A stretch of 64,000 nt of DNA from Cystobacter ferrugineus (GCF_001887355.1 NZ_MPIN01000013.1:192409-256408), one strand, 5' to 3'; positions 1 to 9,181 are shown, counted from the stretch's first letter. Notes: generated by a model from the letters alone, not told the origin. Program-made: numbers and translations.

Positions 1-1464
1 GGTAGCCCGGGGGCGCAAGGGCCCCCCATGCATCTCCCAGCCAATCACCTGTCCACGCTCCCCCTGGGGGCCGGGCGCGAGGTCCACGCAGTACAGGTTG
101 CCCCCACCGTCCTGCGCGAAGGGAATCCAGCCGGGATGCCACCAGGTCCAGGCCACCTGCTTCTGATCCTCGGACAGCTCGTGAGGACTGACGTCCGCGA
201 AGGTGCCTTCCTCCCGGAGCTTTCCGAGTCCCTTCCATCGGCTCAGGATCTGCTCCACGGAGAGCACGTCGTATTCGGCGATGGACAGCCCCCGGTCGGA
301 TGGCGCGCCCCCTCCGAAGCGCAGCAGGAAGGCGCGGAAGTCCGCCGGCAGTTCCGTCTCGAGCGCCTCCTCCAGGGCGGCCACCTTCGCGGGCGTCGCG
401 GGGCGGGTCCGCTCGAGGTTCTCGGCGTATGTCGGGTGGTTCTGGGCGTACCACGTCCCGATGCGCTTCCAGATTCCCTCCATGCGCTCGGCCGCCGCCT
501 GCTCCAGCGTGGGGCTCCCCGCGGCGAGCAGACGCTCCACCACCTTGGCGTGGCCCCGGTGGCTCGCGGTGTCGATGGGGTAGTTGCCGTTCGCATGCGG
601 GCGCCTCGCGTCCGCTCCGGCCTGGAGGAGCAGCTCGGTCAGCTTCACGTCCTCGAGACAGGCCGCGAAATGGAGGGGCGTCCATCCCCTCGCGTTGGGC
701 GTGTTCGGATTCGCACCCGCGCGCAGGAGCACGCCCAGCACGTCCGCGGAGGGCTCGCCATGGAGCTCATCCAGGTTGAGAGCCAGCGTCAGCGGGGTGT
801 TGCCCTCCGTATCCTCGGTGGCCTGGTGGATGTCGGCCCCCTTGGCGATGAGCCGCTCCACCAGGGGTGCGTTGCCGCATTGGATGGCGTGCATCAGCGC
901 CGTCATTCCCCAGCGGCCCACCGCATTCACCTGGGCGCCATGTTCCAGGAGCAGCTCGGCCAGTTCCGGCTGCTGCTTGTAGCCGGCGGCCAGCATCAGC
1001 GGCGTCTCGTTCTGACCGTTGGGGCGGTTCGGATCCGCGCCCGCGTGCAGCAGGGTCCGCAGGATCTCCGCGGAGGGTTCCTCGTTGTTCTCCTGGTTCA
1101 GGAGATCGGTGAGCACGGTGGAGCGCGCCTCGTCCTCCCACTGGTGGTTGACGTTGGAGCCCCTGGCGATGAGTTGCTTCACCATCGCGACGGCGTTGTC
1201 GCCCGTGTGCGCGGTGGCGAAGCAGAGGGCGATCGCCGAGTCCGAAGCGGGCCCATTCACGTCCGCTCCCGCCTCGAGCAACAGCTCGACGATTTCGGCG
1301 CTCGCATTGGCGGCGGCGCTGTGGAGTGCCGTATGGCCCTCTTGGTTACGGGCGTTGGGATTGGCTCCGGCCTTCAGGTGACTGGCCACTGCCTTGGTGT
1401 CCGAGGCCTCGATGGCGGACAACAACTCGGTGTCCAGCTTCGACAGGTTCTTCTTGGGGGGCAT
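1..1464 (-). CDS. Ankyrin-repeat protein with C-terminal SMI1/KNR4 (SUKH) domain, 3' end outside window
   Basis: Reading the minus strand from the ATG at 1464 (MPPKKNLSKL...) gives 488 codons without a stop, so the gene runs off the left edge. Residues about 10-310 hold roughly eight ankyrin-type repeats, recognisable by AGADPN/AGANPN turns and TPLH, TPLM and TPLT starts followed by VELLL/AELLL helices. From about residue 360 the sequence changes to a SUKH/SMI1-KNR4 pattern: ELPADFRAFLLRFGG, then DGGGNLYCVDLAPG and GQVIGWEMHGG near the truncated end. There is no signal peptide, so it should be cytoplasmic. SUKH domains are frequent immunity proteins of polymorphic toxins and ankyrin repeats bind proteins, so an immunity or binding role is possible. 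No partner toxin is visible, but the left neighbour is unseen. The domain reading is firm; the function is inference. Confidence 0.85.
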   Translation of the reverse strand, partial: MPPKKNLSKLDTELLSAIEASDTKAVASHLKAGANPNARNQEGHTALHSAAANASAEIVELLLEAGADVNGPASDSAIALCFATAHTGDNAVAMVKQLIARGSNVNHQWEDEARSTVLTDLLNQENNEEPSAEILRTLLHAGADPNRPNGQNETPLMLAAGYKQQPELAELLLEHGAQVNAVGRWGMTALMHAIQCGNAPLVERLIAKGADIHQATEDTEGNTPLTLALNLDELHGEPSADVLGVLLRAGANPNTPNARGWTPLHFAACLEDVKLTELLLQAGADARRPHANGNYPIDTASHRGHAKVVERLLAAGSPTLEQAAAERMEGIWKRIGTWYAQNHPTYAENLERTRPATPAKVAALEEALETELPADFRAFLLRFGGGAPSDRGLSIAEYDVLSVEQILSRWKGLGKLREEGTFADVSPHELSEDQKQVAWTWWHPGWIPFAQDGGGNLYCVDLAPGPQGERGQVIGWEMHGGPLRPRAT

Positions 1465-1572
1465 GGAGACGCTCCGGACATCGGACGTTGGCACCGGGCG
1501 ATGGGCGCGGGGGGCGTTCTACCCAAGTCGGCTACACGAGAGGTAGTGTCCATGGAGCGAAGGAAGAGGCAC

Positions 1573-1601
1573 GGCGAGTCCCTCGGCGGGAAGGACTCGC
1601 C
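1573..1601 (-). terminator. Hairpin downstream of DUF4397 lipoprotein gene
   Basis: A perfect 9-bp inverted repeat (GGCGAGTCC / GGACTCGCC, loop 11 nt) lies 18 bp past the stop codon of the minus-strand gene ending at 1620. No T-run follows on either strand, so it is either a weak intrinsic terminator or a 3' stabilising stem. Confidence 0.4.
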
Positions 1602-1619
1602 TCGCGGGTGGGCCAGGGT

Positions 1620-3302
1620 TCACGGATCGCTGAAGGTCCCCTCCGGCGCCGTGGCGGACCAGGTGTTGATGCGGACGTTGAGCGCCCGGAACTGCAGCGA
1701 GGTGCTCCAGTCACCCATCAGCACGATGAAGTTCGGCGTGGTCAGGGCCCGGCCGTTCACCGAGCGCTCGATGGCCGTCCCGCCCACCGTGGCCCGGACG
1801 CCGTAGTAGACGTAGGGGCTCCCGGCCGCGGGGGTGATCACCTGGGGCTGGAAGGCAGCCCCCTCGATGGGCCCAGCGGCCGCGCCATAGCCCGCGCCAG
1901 TGATGACGGGCGTGAAGGCTCCCCGGGTGACACCGTCCGCCTCCGCCGCGAAGTGGCCGAAATCGAGCGTCGGCGGCGCGTGGGTCGCTGCCTGGATGAG
2001 CCGGACCATAGGGGAAGGGACCGCGTCCGGCGCGAACTCCTCCTTCACGACGGTCAGCCGCACCTGTGCGCCCTCGGTGCCGCTCACCACGGCCAGGTAG
2101 CGCCGGCCCGCTTCGAGCGGACCCGTCGAGGTATCCGCCAGCACCGTCTTGGTGCTGTCGCCGGAGGCCGTGATCCGCAGCGTCCCTCCCGCCGGGGATA
2201 CAGGCAGATCGCCGATGGCCGGCGCGGCTCCATACCGGAGGTTGTTGGCGATGATCTGCGAGCCATGCAGGACCTGCAGCGGGGTGGCAGACGCGTCGAC
2301 CGTGGCCGGATTGACCGCGTGGAAGAAGTAGAGGAGGGGATCCCGCTTCAGGCGGACGGCTCCATCCTTTCCCGCGGGAACCAGCAGCAGCGCGGGAGCG
2401 CCCTCGTCCTGCAAGGTGCGGCGGTCATCCCCCGTGGTGATGGCGAACCAGGCGCTCGCCGCCGCCAGCGTCCCGTTCGGAGGAGAGAAGAACAGCTTGC
2501 CACTCTGCGAGGGCGTGAAGTTGGGCGCGCCGATGATCGCCAGCCGCTGGAGCTCCGCCGGAATGGAGACGCCGCCCGTGGCCGCCATGTCGGCCGAGTA
2601 CGGCTCCACCGCGGTGGTGTAGGGCGTCGTGCCCGTCTCGTTGGCGAGCCGGCGGTTGCGGTTGGTTCCCGTGGCGCGGTCCGCCGTCACGTAGCGCACC
2701 CGGACCGAGCCCTCCTCGGCCGGCTCGAAGGACTCCTTCAACACCAGCAGCCGCGGCTTTTCCATGCGGTCCTGCCCGGCGTACACGATGTTCCCGGTGC
2801 CCACGAGGGTGAGCCGCTCGCCCTCCTCGAGGGTGATGGCCTCCGAGGTCGCCACCGGAGCCTCCGAGGGCTCCGACTCCGCGTTGCGCACGACGAACTG
2901 CACGCTCTCACCGGGGGTCAGCTCGAGCTCACGGTAGGCCGTCACCGCCTCGTCCCCTGGCTCCAGCGATACCGGGAACAGCTTCGTGTCCCCGACGTAG
3001 AGGTCGATCTTGTACGGCACCCACGGCGCGTCGGCCTTGTCGCTGGGGTTGTCCTTCAGGCCGAGGTAGGCATTGACGAAGCGGACATAGGCCTTGGGCG
3101 CGGCGGTGCCCGCGTCCGGCGGGGGCTCGATGACGGGTCCACCGTCTCCTCCATCCGGTAGACGGGTTCCACCGTCCACCGGGGTCACCCCCGCGTCCGT
3201 GTCACCGGGCGGGTTCCCCGGGTCGCCGCAGCCGGTGGTGGTCCCGGCCGACAGGGCGAGGACCGTCATCAACAACCAGACACCCAGAACGTTCCTCTTC
3301 AC
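1620..3302 (-). CDS. Secreted lipoprotein with DUF4397-like repeats
   Basis: The GTG at 3302 is chosen because a GGGAGA ribosome site lies about 8 nt upstream and the peptide then begins as a lipoprotein signal (VKRNVLGVWLLMTVLALSAG, Cys at about residue 25 in TTGC). The product is 560 residues. A Pro/Asp/Gly-rich linker follows the lipid Cys. The rest is made of several Ig-like segments opening with AYVRFVNAYLG, VRVRYVTADRA and VRLIQAATHAP, each followed by a lifestyle of beta strands ending in GT/GTEG turns. This resembles the DUF4397 family of surface repeats (VRVVHASPD type). The gene lies 43 bp downstream of the cytochrome-like lipoprotein gene on the same strand, so the two are probably co-transcribed and may act together at the cell surface. 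No catalytic motif was found; the exact role is unknown. Confidence 0.75.
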   Translation of the reverse strand: MKRNVLGVWLLMTVLALSAGTTTGCGDPGNPPGDTDAGVTPVDGGTRLPDGGDGGPVIEPPPDAGTAAPKAYVRFVNAYLGLKDNPSDKADAPWVPYKIDLYVGDTKLFPVSLEPGDEAVTAYRELELTPGESVQFVVRNAESEPSEAPVATSEAITLEEGERLTLVGTGNIVYAGQDRMEKPRLLVLKESFEPAEEGSVRVRYVTADRATGTNRNRRLANETGTTPYTTAVEPYSADMAATGGVSIPAELQRLAIIGAPNFTPSQSGKLFFSPPNGTLAAASAWFAITTGDDRRTLQDEGAPALLLVPAGKDGAVRLKRDPLLYFFHAVNPATVDASATPLQVLHGSQIIANNLRYGAAPAIGDLPVSPAGGTLRITASGDSTKTVLADTSTGPLEAGRRYLAVVSGTEGAQVRLTVVKEEFAPDAVPSPMVRLIQAATHAPPTLDFGHFAAEADGVTRGAFTPVITGAGYGAAAGPIEGAAFQPQVITPAAGSPYVYYGVRATVGGTAIERSVNGRALTTPNFIVLMGDWSTSLQFRALNVRINTWSATAPEGTFSDP

Positions 3303-3345
3303 GCGTGTTCTCCCACAGGAAAAAGAAGACAGACATGTTCGTGGC

Positions 3346-6075
3346 TCAGCGCTTGTCGCACTCGCCGCGCAGCGGGTAGATGCGGCCCTTGGACAGCTCA
3401 TCACGCAGGTAGAAGTAGGCCATGACGCCCGCGTTGAACTGCGCGTGCTGGAGCCACTCCGAGACCGCGGCGGAATCCGTCCCCGCCTCGATCTCCGGAG
3501 TCAGGGGATTGTCGAGCGTGCAGATCTTCCTCCACAGGGTGGCGCCGCCGATGGCGCTGGGGTTGCCGCTGGGCGGCTCGCTCGAGCCGGTGCCGAACTT
3601 GCCGACGCGCACGAGATCGCAGGCGCCGCGAGCCGCGCCGAGCATGTTGGCGCCCCACTTGCCCCAGTCCGTCTCCCGGGGCGAGAAGTCGATGTCCACC
3701 TCGCCGTATTTGATCCACGCCTGCATGAATTCCGGAGTGAAGGTCACCGTGGTGCCGCCCGCGGCCATCCACGTCATGTAGCGCGCACCGCCGTGCTGCC
3801 CGAGCACCCGCTCGAACATCGCCAGGTGGGGCTCGCCGGTGGAGGAGGTGCCGAACAATCCCTTGGCGAGGTTGGCCACGCGCGCCCCGTTGAGCGCGAC
3901 CAGCGTCTTGGCGGCGCCGCTCTGCCCATCACCCGCTCGGCCGTGGCAGTTGGCGCAGATGCCTTGGAACACCGCGGCTCCGGGCGTGGTGGAGTACAGC
4001 TCGCCCCACGGCTGCTTGGGATTGCCCAGCCTGTCCATCATCCACGGTTCGATCGTCCCCGGCGGCGGCGCGTTGGTGTCGAAGTGGCAGCCCGGTTTCG
4101 GCGTCCAGAAATTGGTGGGGATGCGCTGATGGGCGAGCGCCTCGTGCGCCTCGGTGATGGGGTAGCGCGTCAGGTAGTCGAAGGGCGGGACACCGATGCT
4201 GGACTGCCAGTGGGTGTTTCGTGGCTCGTAGGGGACCTTGTCGGTGAAGTCCTCGGAGATCCACCGCACGTCGGGGGGATCCTCGCAGGTCTCCTTCACG
4301 GCGAGCTCCGCCTGGCGCAGGCGCTCCTGGCGGTTGGCTTCCTTCTGCGTCGTGCTCAGCCCGCTGTCGCGAGGCCAGTCCAGCGAGGCGAGCCACCGCG
4401 CCACCAGCAGCGGCGCGCGGCAGTCCTGGCCGGGGACGTTGGCGGGCATGTGGATGATGCGCTCGTCGGTGTCGCGGGCCACGCGCTGGAAGAGCGTGCT
4501 GGAGGGGGTGGGGCTGCGCAGGTCGGCGGCGAAGTCCGTCACCCCGAGGTTGACGTAGGAGCGCAACCCATTGCTCTCCTTCAGCGTGGTGGGGAACTGG
4601 AACAGGCTGCCGCCCGCGGAGAAGTCGAGCGAGGCGATCGCCGGGTTGCTGATCACCGCGAAGCCGTTCGGGTTGTGGCACTGGGCGCAGTTGGCGATGA
4701 AGTAGCCCTGGAGCTCCAGCTCCTGCGTGTTGCGCGGGCGCTTGCTCCCGTACGTCTCCAGCCTGGGCAGGTCCGCGCTCGAGTTGATGCCCGTGAGGAC
4801 GCCATAGCGGATCAGCCGGTCCACCTGCGACAGCTCGTCCTCGAGCACGTCCGTCTCGGCGTCCACACCGCCCTCGCCGCCGGGCCGGCGGTTGAGCTGC
4901 AGCGGGGTGAAGCCGAGGACGAAGTTCTGCCCCTCGGAGCCGGTATGACAGTCGATGCAACGGTGGCGGCCGGGAATGGCGTAGTTGCGCGTGGCGCCGG
5001 TGGCCTCGTCCGTGCGGTAGACGATGACACGGTCGGAGAAGCTCGAGCCATCGCGGTAGCGCAGCTCATGCAGCTCCGCCACCGTCTCGTCCTCGTTCCA
5101 GATGTACGTGCCGAAGAGCGAGTCCTTCCACGGCTGGCGCACGACGATGAGCCGCGTCTCGATCTTCCGGTAACCCACCTGGCCCTGGGCGTCCTTCACC
5201 GGCTTGAAGAACGTCTTGTAGAAGCGGGTGTTGGGAGGGATTTCGAAGTGCTTCGTCTTGGAGTCGTACCGGATGGACGTGCCGGCCGGGACGTGCACCT
5301 GACGCAGCTTCTTGGCGTGGTCCGAGAAGAGAGGGTAGGTGGGCGCGAAGGCAACGGTCCCATGCTGGGCCAGCTTCTCCGCGTCGAAGGTCACGATGTC
5401 CGTGTCCGTCTCGGACAGGAAGCGGGGCAGGGCGGTGGCACGGGCGAACCAGGCATCCTTCTCCGGATCGCTGCCCAGCGGGGCGTTCTCGGGGATGCAA
5501 TTGCCCAGATCGGTCATCGCCTCGCCCACGCCTCGTGCCACGTCCACGCCGCCGTCGCTCGAGCCTTCCTCCCGCACCTCGAAGGCGCCCTCGGGCGTGC
5601 CCTGCGCGAGCCAGGACGAGAGCGCCTGTCCGAGCGCCACCGCCTGCTTGAGCTGCTCGGAGGAGGGCAGGGGAGGCATGGCGCCCTGCGTGGCCATCCG
5701 GGCCATGGCGGGGGCCAGCTCTCGCAGGCTGGCGAGGTCCGAGGTGTATTGGAAGCCGCCTCGGATTTCGGGGGCCTTGTGGCACGAGCCACACTGCGCG
5801 TCCACGCGCACCCTCAGGTTGTCGAAGGTCTCCGTGACGACCTCACGCGTCGCCGCGCGGCGCATGGGAATGCGCTCGTTCGAGCGCGCCGGGGCGCAGG
5901 TGAGGCGAGGGGTTCCCGCGTCATCCGGGCCGGGCCCGTCCCCACCCGGCGAGCCAGCGTCCGGGACATCAACGGGCTTCTCCGGGGACGGGCAGCCTCC
6001 CATCGTCGTGGCAACCACGAACATGGACACACCGAGAGCGAGGCCCGTGACGAGCCCATTCCTTGTCATCACCAT
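3346..6075 (-). CDS. Large lipoprotein with four CxxCH c-type haem motifs
   Basis: The 909-residue product starts at ATG 6075, with AGGAGGAGAT about 8 nt upstream. Residues 1-28 form a lipoprotein signal ending in MGGC, followed by a Pro/Gly/Asp-rich linker. CxxCH haem-attachment motifs are CGSCH (95-99), CIDCH (373-377), CAQCH (463-467) and CANCH (707-711). The last sits in CANCHGRAGDGQSG, typical of a class-I cytochrome c domain; methionines in GAMPPLP and HMPANVP could be distal ligands. The long region 200-360 has no haem motif and may hold a separate beta-rich domain. Large CxxCH proteins of this plan occur in myxobacteria and planctomycetes as envelope electron-transfer or c-type-haem surface proteins; the redox partner is unknown. 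It is probably the first gene of a two-gene operon with the DUF4397 lipoprotein. Confidence 0.85.
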   Translation of the reverse strand: MVMTRNGLVTGLALGVSMFVVATTMGGCPSPEKPVDVPDAGSPGGDGPGPDDAGTPRLTCAPARSNERIPMRRAATREVVTETFDNLRVRVDAQCGSCHKAPEIRGGFQYTSDLASLRELAPAMARMATQGAMPPLPSSEQLKQAVALGQALSSWLAQGTPEGAFEVREEGSSDGGVDVARGVGEAMTDLGNCIPENAPLGSDPEKDAWFARATALPRFLSETDTDIVTFDAEKLAQHGTVAFAPTYPLFSDHAKKLRQVHVPAGTSIRYDSKTKHFEIPPNTRFYKTFFKPVKDAQGQVGYRKIETRLIVVRQPWKDSLFGTYIWNEDETVAELHELRYRDGSSFSDRVIVYRTDEATGATRNYAIPGRHRCIDCHTGSEGQNFVLGFTPLQLNRRPGGEGGVDAETDVLEDELSQVDRLIRYGVLTGINSSADLPRLETYGSKRPRNTQELELQGYFIANCAQCHNPNGFAVISNPAIASLDFSAGGSLFQFPTTLKESNGLRSYVNLGVTDFAADLRSPTPSSTLFQRVARDTDERIIHMPANVPGQDCRAPLLVARWLASLDWPRDSGLSTTQKEANRQERLRQAELAVKETCEDPPDVRWISEDFTDKVPYEPRNTHWQSSIGVPPFDYLTRYPITEAHEALAHQRIPTNFWTPKPGCHFDTNAPPPGTIEPWMMDRLGNPKQPWGELYSTTPGAAVFQGICANCHGRAGDGQSGAAKTLVALNGARVANLAKGLFGTSSTGEPHLAMFERVLGQHGGARYMTWMAAGGTTVTFTPEFMQAWIKYGEVDIDFSPRETDWGKWGANMLGAARGACDLVRVGKFGTGSSEPPSGNPSAIGGATLWRKICTLDNPLTPEIEAGTDSAAVSEWLQHAQFNAGVMAYFYLRDELSKGRIYPLRGECDKR

Positions 6076-6219
6076 GAGACGGGATCTCCTCCTACGCTGC
6101 GTGCGAGCCTTATCGGAGAACGTGGAAAGTGGTTTGAAAAAACATCGTGACGAGCGCCGGGCTGGAATCTTCCAACGCCACGGAGTTCGTCACGATTGTA
6201 TGTCTTTGACGGACAGGTG

Positions 6220-6252
6220 ACGGCCGGAGGAGCGGAAGGCTCCTCCGGCCGT
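6220..6252 (-). terminator. Strong hairpin after PstS-like gene
   Basis: A perfect 14-bp stem (ACGGCCGGAGGAGC / GCTCCTCCGGCCGT, 5-nt loop) starts 28 bp past the stop codon of the minus-strand PstS-like gene. No U-tract follows, as is common for GC-rich genomes. It probably ends that transcript or protects its 3' end. The rest of 6076-6279 shows only the upstream region of the cytochrome-like gene. Confidence 0.6.
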
Positions 6253-6279
6253 GGAGTGGCTCAGGGGGTGGGATTCAGC

Positions 6280-7347
6280 TCACAGGCCCTTGCACACGCC
6301 GGCGCCGCGGCCCAGGTCCCCGCCGCAGTCGAGCGGGCTGATGTCACTGCAGGAGATGAAGCCCTGCTGGACCAGGAGGTCCTCGAAGTCCTGGGTGTTG
6401 GTGCTGTAGACCCAGTCATACAGGGCCTGCTCCTGGGTGGCCTTGGCGTAGTTCACGTTCTCGTTGAGGAAGAGCTTGCGCGAGAGCGGATAGACGCCCG
6501 AGGGGTTGCTGGAGATCAGCTTGCGGACGTTGGCCGCGGTGGGGGCGATGCCGTCCACCTTGAGCGCCGCGTTGCCGGTGCGCCTGGCCGAGTCCCCGGC
6601 GTAGCCGATGGCGTTGGCGTTGTTGGCCGTCAGCTTGCCGATGCAGGTGGTGGCGCTGTCGGAGGTGGTGCAGGGCGAGGGGTTGGTGGAGGACTCGTCG
6701 TTGATGACGACCACGTCGGCACAGAAGGTGGTGCAGCCGAGCAGCGACTTGAAGGTGTCCGTCGTGCCGGACAGATCGTCACGGCGGTACTTCGCGATGG
6801 TGCCAGTGGTGGGGCGGCCCAGCGCGGACCAGTTGCTGACGCAGGTGCTGGCGCTGCCGCTGCCGTCGCCACAGAAGACCTTCTTCAGGTTGGCCGTGGA
6901 GATGCTGTTGCCGGCGAGGGCGTTGTAGGTGGAGCTGCTGACGAAGGCATTCACCGCGTCGAGCGCGACGACGTTGCTGGACTCGCCAGGGCAGCAGGCG
7001 CCGCTGGAGGCGGTGCCACCCGCGCAGGTGCCCGCCTTGAAGTCGCGCGACATGGGCGCGAGCGTCTGCTGACGGCCGATACACGAGGTGCCAGAGCCGT
7101 TGCGCAGACAGCCCTCACCCACGCCCGAGCCCTTGCCCTCGATGGTCAGGCCAGCGCCCGACTGGACGTTGGCGGCGATCAGGGCCTCCTTCAGGGTGTC
7201 CGAGCCGTAGAACTCGTTGTTGGGACCCAGGTTCTGGACCACCGAGCCGAGCTGCTGCTGCTCGGTGCTCATGGAATCACCACCACAGCCCACCACGGAC
7301 ATCGTCACCACCACGGCGGCCGACATGGCCCACTTCATCTTGTTCAT
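6280..7347 (-). CDS. PstS-family substrate-binding lipoprotein
   Basis: Start ATG 7347 has GGGAG about 9 nt upstream and opens a lipoprotein signal (MNKMKWAMSA..., Cys21 in VVGCG). The 355-residue protein shows PstS/phosphate-binding features: EFYGSDTLKEAL at 45-56, the glycine loop GKGSGVGEGC, and further on AKYRRDDLSGTTDTF, the segment that in PstS lines the anion pocket, then YPLSRKLFLN near the end. Extra Cys pairs (CTTFCAD, CCPGES, CSDISPLDCGG) suggest disulphides in an extracytoplasmic protein. It stands alone, without pstCAB or phoU beside it, so it could be an orphan binding protein for phosphate or another oxyanion, or a sensor. Family assignment is good; ligand and partner are inferred. 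Confidence 0.82.
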   Translation of the reverse strand: MNKMKWAMSAAVVVTMSVVGCGGDSMSTEQQQLGSVVQNLGPNNEFYGSDTLKEALIAANVQSGAGLTIEGKGSGVGEGCLRNGSGTSCIGRQQTLAPMSRDFKAGTCAGGTASSGACCPGESSNVVALDAVNAFVSSSTYNALAGNSISTANLKKVFCGDGSGSASTCVSNWSALGRPTTGTIAKYRRDDLSGTTDTFKSLLGCTTFCADVVVINDESSTNPSPCTTSDSATTCIGKLTANNANAIGYAGDSARRTGNAALKVDGIAPTAANVRKLISSNPSGVYPLSRKLFLNENVNYAKATQEQALYDWVYSTNTQDFEDLLVQQGFISCSDISPLDCGGDLGRGAGVCKGL

Positions 7348-7943
7348 GACGGATGCTCCCAGTTGCGAGGGTTTGATTCTGGACAAGGCAATGCCTCTCC
7401 GCCGAGCGGGTACGGGAACGCGGGCTTCGGGGAGAAGCGTCGAGCCCGGTAGGGGCCGGTTCGACGGAGCGCAAGGTGCCTCAGTCCCCGGGCTTCTTCG
7501 CGCTCCAATTGCGTCAAATCTCCGCCAATGGCGGTTCACATGTCAGGAATGTCCATCGTGTCACGGGAACGTGTTGTGGAGCGCTCCGCCATGGCCAGCC
7601 AATCCTCTTCAGGGGGTAGAATGCCTGGATAACCAGATTAATATAGGTTAGTCTGATTAATTCATATCGCCGCGGTCAATTTCTTTGAAAGAAAGAACTC
7701 GTATTCCAAAACATCAGGAAGGAAGGTGGGAAGGGAATATCCACCGGGGGTGCTTGACAGGCTGAAAGTGAAACGTTTACCTATTCTTCACTCCCGCGCG
7801 AGAGAAAGAGTTGCATGCGGGCTGGCGGATCGAGGCGGGGTCGGCGTTTCTCTCGCTCATGTTTCGTGCGTGCTTCACGAGGAGCACGTTCCGAACCGGG
7901 CTACCCACCCGGAGCTGCACACCCCCGAAAGAAGAGAGCCCCC
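7348..7943. other. 596-bp intergenic region between divergent genes
   Basis: This gap separates the minus-strand PstS-like gene from the plus-strand protease. It has a GC-rich half next to the PstS gene and an AT-rich stretch at about 7620-7730 with repeated ATTAAT words (AGATTAATATAGG, CTGATTAATTC). No codon-biased ORF or RNA gene was recognised. Both genes' promoters should lie here; the only good hexamer is listed separately. Confidence 0.5.
7754..7783 (+). promoter_or_regulatory. Possible promoter for trypsin-like protease
   Basis: A perfect TTGACA (7754-7759) is followed after 18 nt by TACCTA (7778-7783), a poor -10 match, about 160 bp before the protease ATG. The -35 is convincing and the -10 is not, so this is tentative. 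Confidence 0.25.
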
Positions 7944-9104
7944 ATGTCCCAGCATCACGTCGTCCGGATGATGTTCCTTCTCGGTTCCGCCAGCACGGCC
8001 CTGCTCGTCGGTTGTGGTCCCCAGGAGACCGTGGCCCCCCAGGAGTCCCTCGGTTCGGAGCGCCAGGAGATTGTCGGCGGAAGCGACACGAGCATCTCCA
8101 CCCATCCCTGGCAGATCTCCTTCCAGTCCACGTCGGGTGGCGCCTTCTGCGGGGGCTCCATCCTGAACGAGAGGTGGATCCTCACGGCCCAGCACTGCGT
8201 CTACGAGGGGGGCTTCGCGGTGACCTCGCCGAGCACGGTCCGCATCGCCGCGGGCAGCTCCAAGCTCAGCACGATGGACAGCGAGGGACAGATTCGCTTC
8301 GTCGACGACGTCATCTCCTTCCCGGGCTTCGCGGGCGTGAAGAAGGGCAAGGACGTGGCCCTGCTGCATCTGTCAAAACCGCTCACCTTCAACGGCAAGG
8401 TGGCGCCCATCGCGCTGGCGACCGCGGAGGACGAGGCGGCGGGCCTGACGGCTCCGGGAGTCATCTCCACCGTGACGGGCTGGGGCGACCTCTCCTACAA
8501 CGGCTCCTCTCCGGACGCCTTGCAGGCCGTCGACGTGCCCCTCCTTTCCCACGAGGATGCCGACGCCGCGTACCCGGAGGTCATCACCGCGGATCAGCTC
8601 GGCGCGGGCCTCATCGGCGTGGGCGGCATCGACTCGTGCCATGGTGACAGCGGCGGCCCGCTCATCGTGAGCAAGGGCAGCGGCAAGGTGCTCGCGGGCG
8701 TGGTGAGCTGGGGCAGCGGGTGCGCGGCTCCCGCCTACCCTGGCATGTACGCGCGCGTCTCGCACTTCCAGCCGTGGATCTCCTCCTTCCTGAAGAGGTC
8801 ACCCACCATCCGCCTCAACACGACCAACCAGTCGGGCGGCGAGGGCGCCTGGAAGCACTACCGGGTGAGCATTCCGTCCGGCCTCGAGGTGTTCAACGTG
8901 CACATCTCGGGCGGCACGGGTGACGCCGACCTCTACGTCCAGCACGGCTCCCAGCCGACGGAGGGCAGCTTCACCTGCCGGCCGTACGCCAATGGCAATG
9001 GCGAGACCTGCAGCATCCCCCACCCGGCGGCCGGCACCTGGTTCATCTCGGTCCTGGGCTACTCCTCCTTCTCGGGTTTGAGGGTGCACGCGACCTCCTA
9101 CTGA
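7944..9104 (+). CDS. Trypsin-like serine protease lipoprotein with PPC domain
   Basis: The ATG at 7944 is preceded by AAGAGAG and starts a 386-residue protein with a lipoprotein signal (Cys24 in LLVGC). A short propeptide runs to IVGG (43-46), the usual activation site of S1 proteases. The catalytic triad is His84 (TAQHC), Asp137 (KDVALL) and Ser236 (GDSGGPL). Asp230, six residues before the Ser, occupies the S1-pocket position that gives trypsin its Lys/Arg preference. Residues about 295-386 form a pre-peptidase C-terminal (PPC) domain (GTGDADLYVQHG, AAGTWFISVLGYS). It should act outside the cell or in the envelope. It converges on the RiPP-like cluster, and its Lys/Arg preference would suit the Lys-ending linkers of that cluster's precursor, but this link is only an inference. 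Confidence 0.9.
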   Translation: MSQHHVVRMMFLLGSASTALLVGCGPQETVAPQESLGSERQEIVGGSDTSISTHPWQISFQSTSGGAFCGGSILNERWILTAQHCVYEGGFAVTSPSTVRIAAGSSKLSTMDSEGQIRFVDDVISFPGFAGVKKGKDVALLHLSKPLTFNGKVAPIALATAEDEAAGLTAPGVISTVTGWGDLSYNGSSPDALQAVDVPLLSHEDADAAYPEVITADQLGAGLIGVGGIDSCHGDSGGPLIVSKGSGKVLAGVVSWGSGCAAPAYPGMYARVSHFQPWISSFLKRSPTIRLNTTNQSGGEGAWKHYRVSIPSGLEVFNVHISGGTGDADLYVQHGSQPTEGSFTCRPYANGNGETCSIPHPAAGTWFISVLGYSSFSGLRVHATSY

Positions 9105-9134
9105 GCGCGCCCCCACGGGTCCTCTCGGGACTGA

Positions 9135-9181
9135 ACGCCTCGAGCGGCGCTCCTCGCGCCTGCTCGGGGCGTTTTCCTTTT
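9135..9181 (+). terminator. Intrinsic terminator between convergent genes
   Basis: A 12-bp stem (AACGCCTCGAGC 9135-9146 with GCTCGGGGCGTT 9163-9174, one G-T wobble) is followed by the T-rich run TTTTCCTTTTT. It ends the protease transcript 30 bp after its stop and is near enough to act on the convergent MFS transcript too. Confidence 0.8.

Noticed and set aside
28-1806. Long open frame on the plus strand opposite the ankyrin gene
   Set aside because: Its translation is Arg/Gly/Gln-rich without fold-like pattern, while the minus strand shows regular ankyrin repeats. Open antisense frames are expected at this GC content; the same holds for the long frames opposite the cytochrome-like, caspase-like and GH genes.
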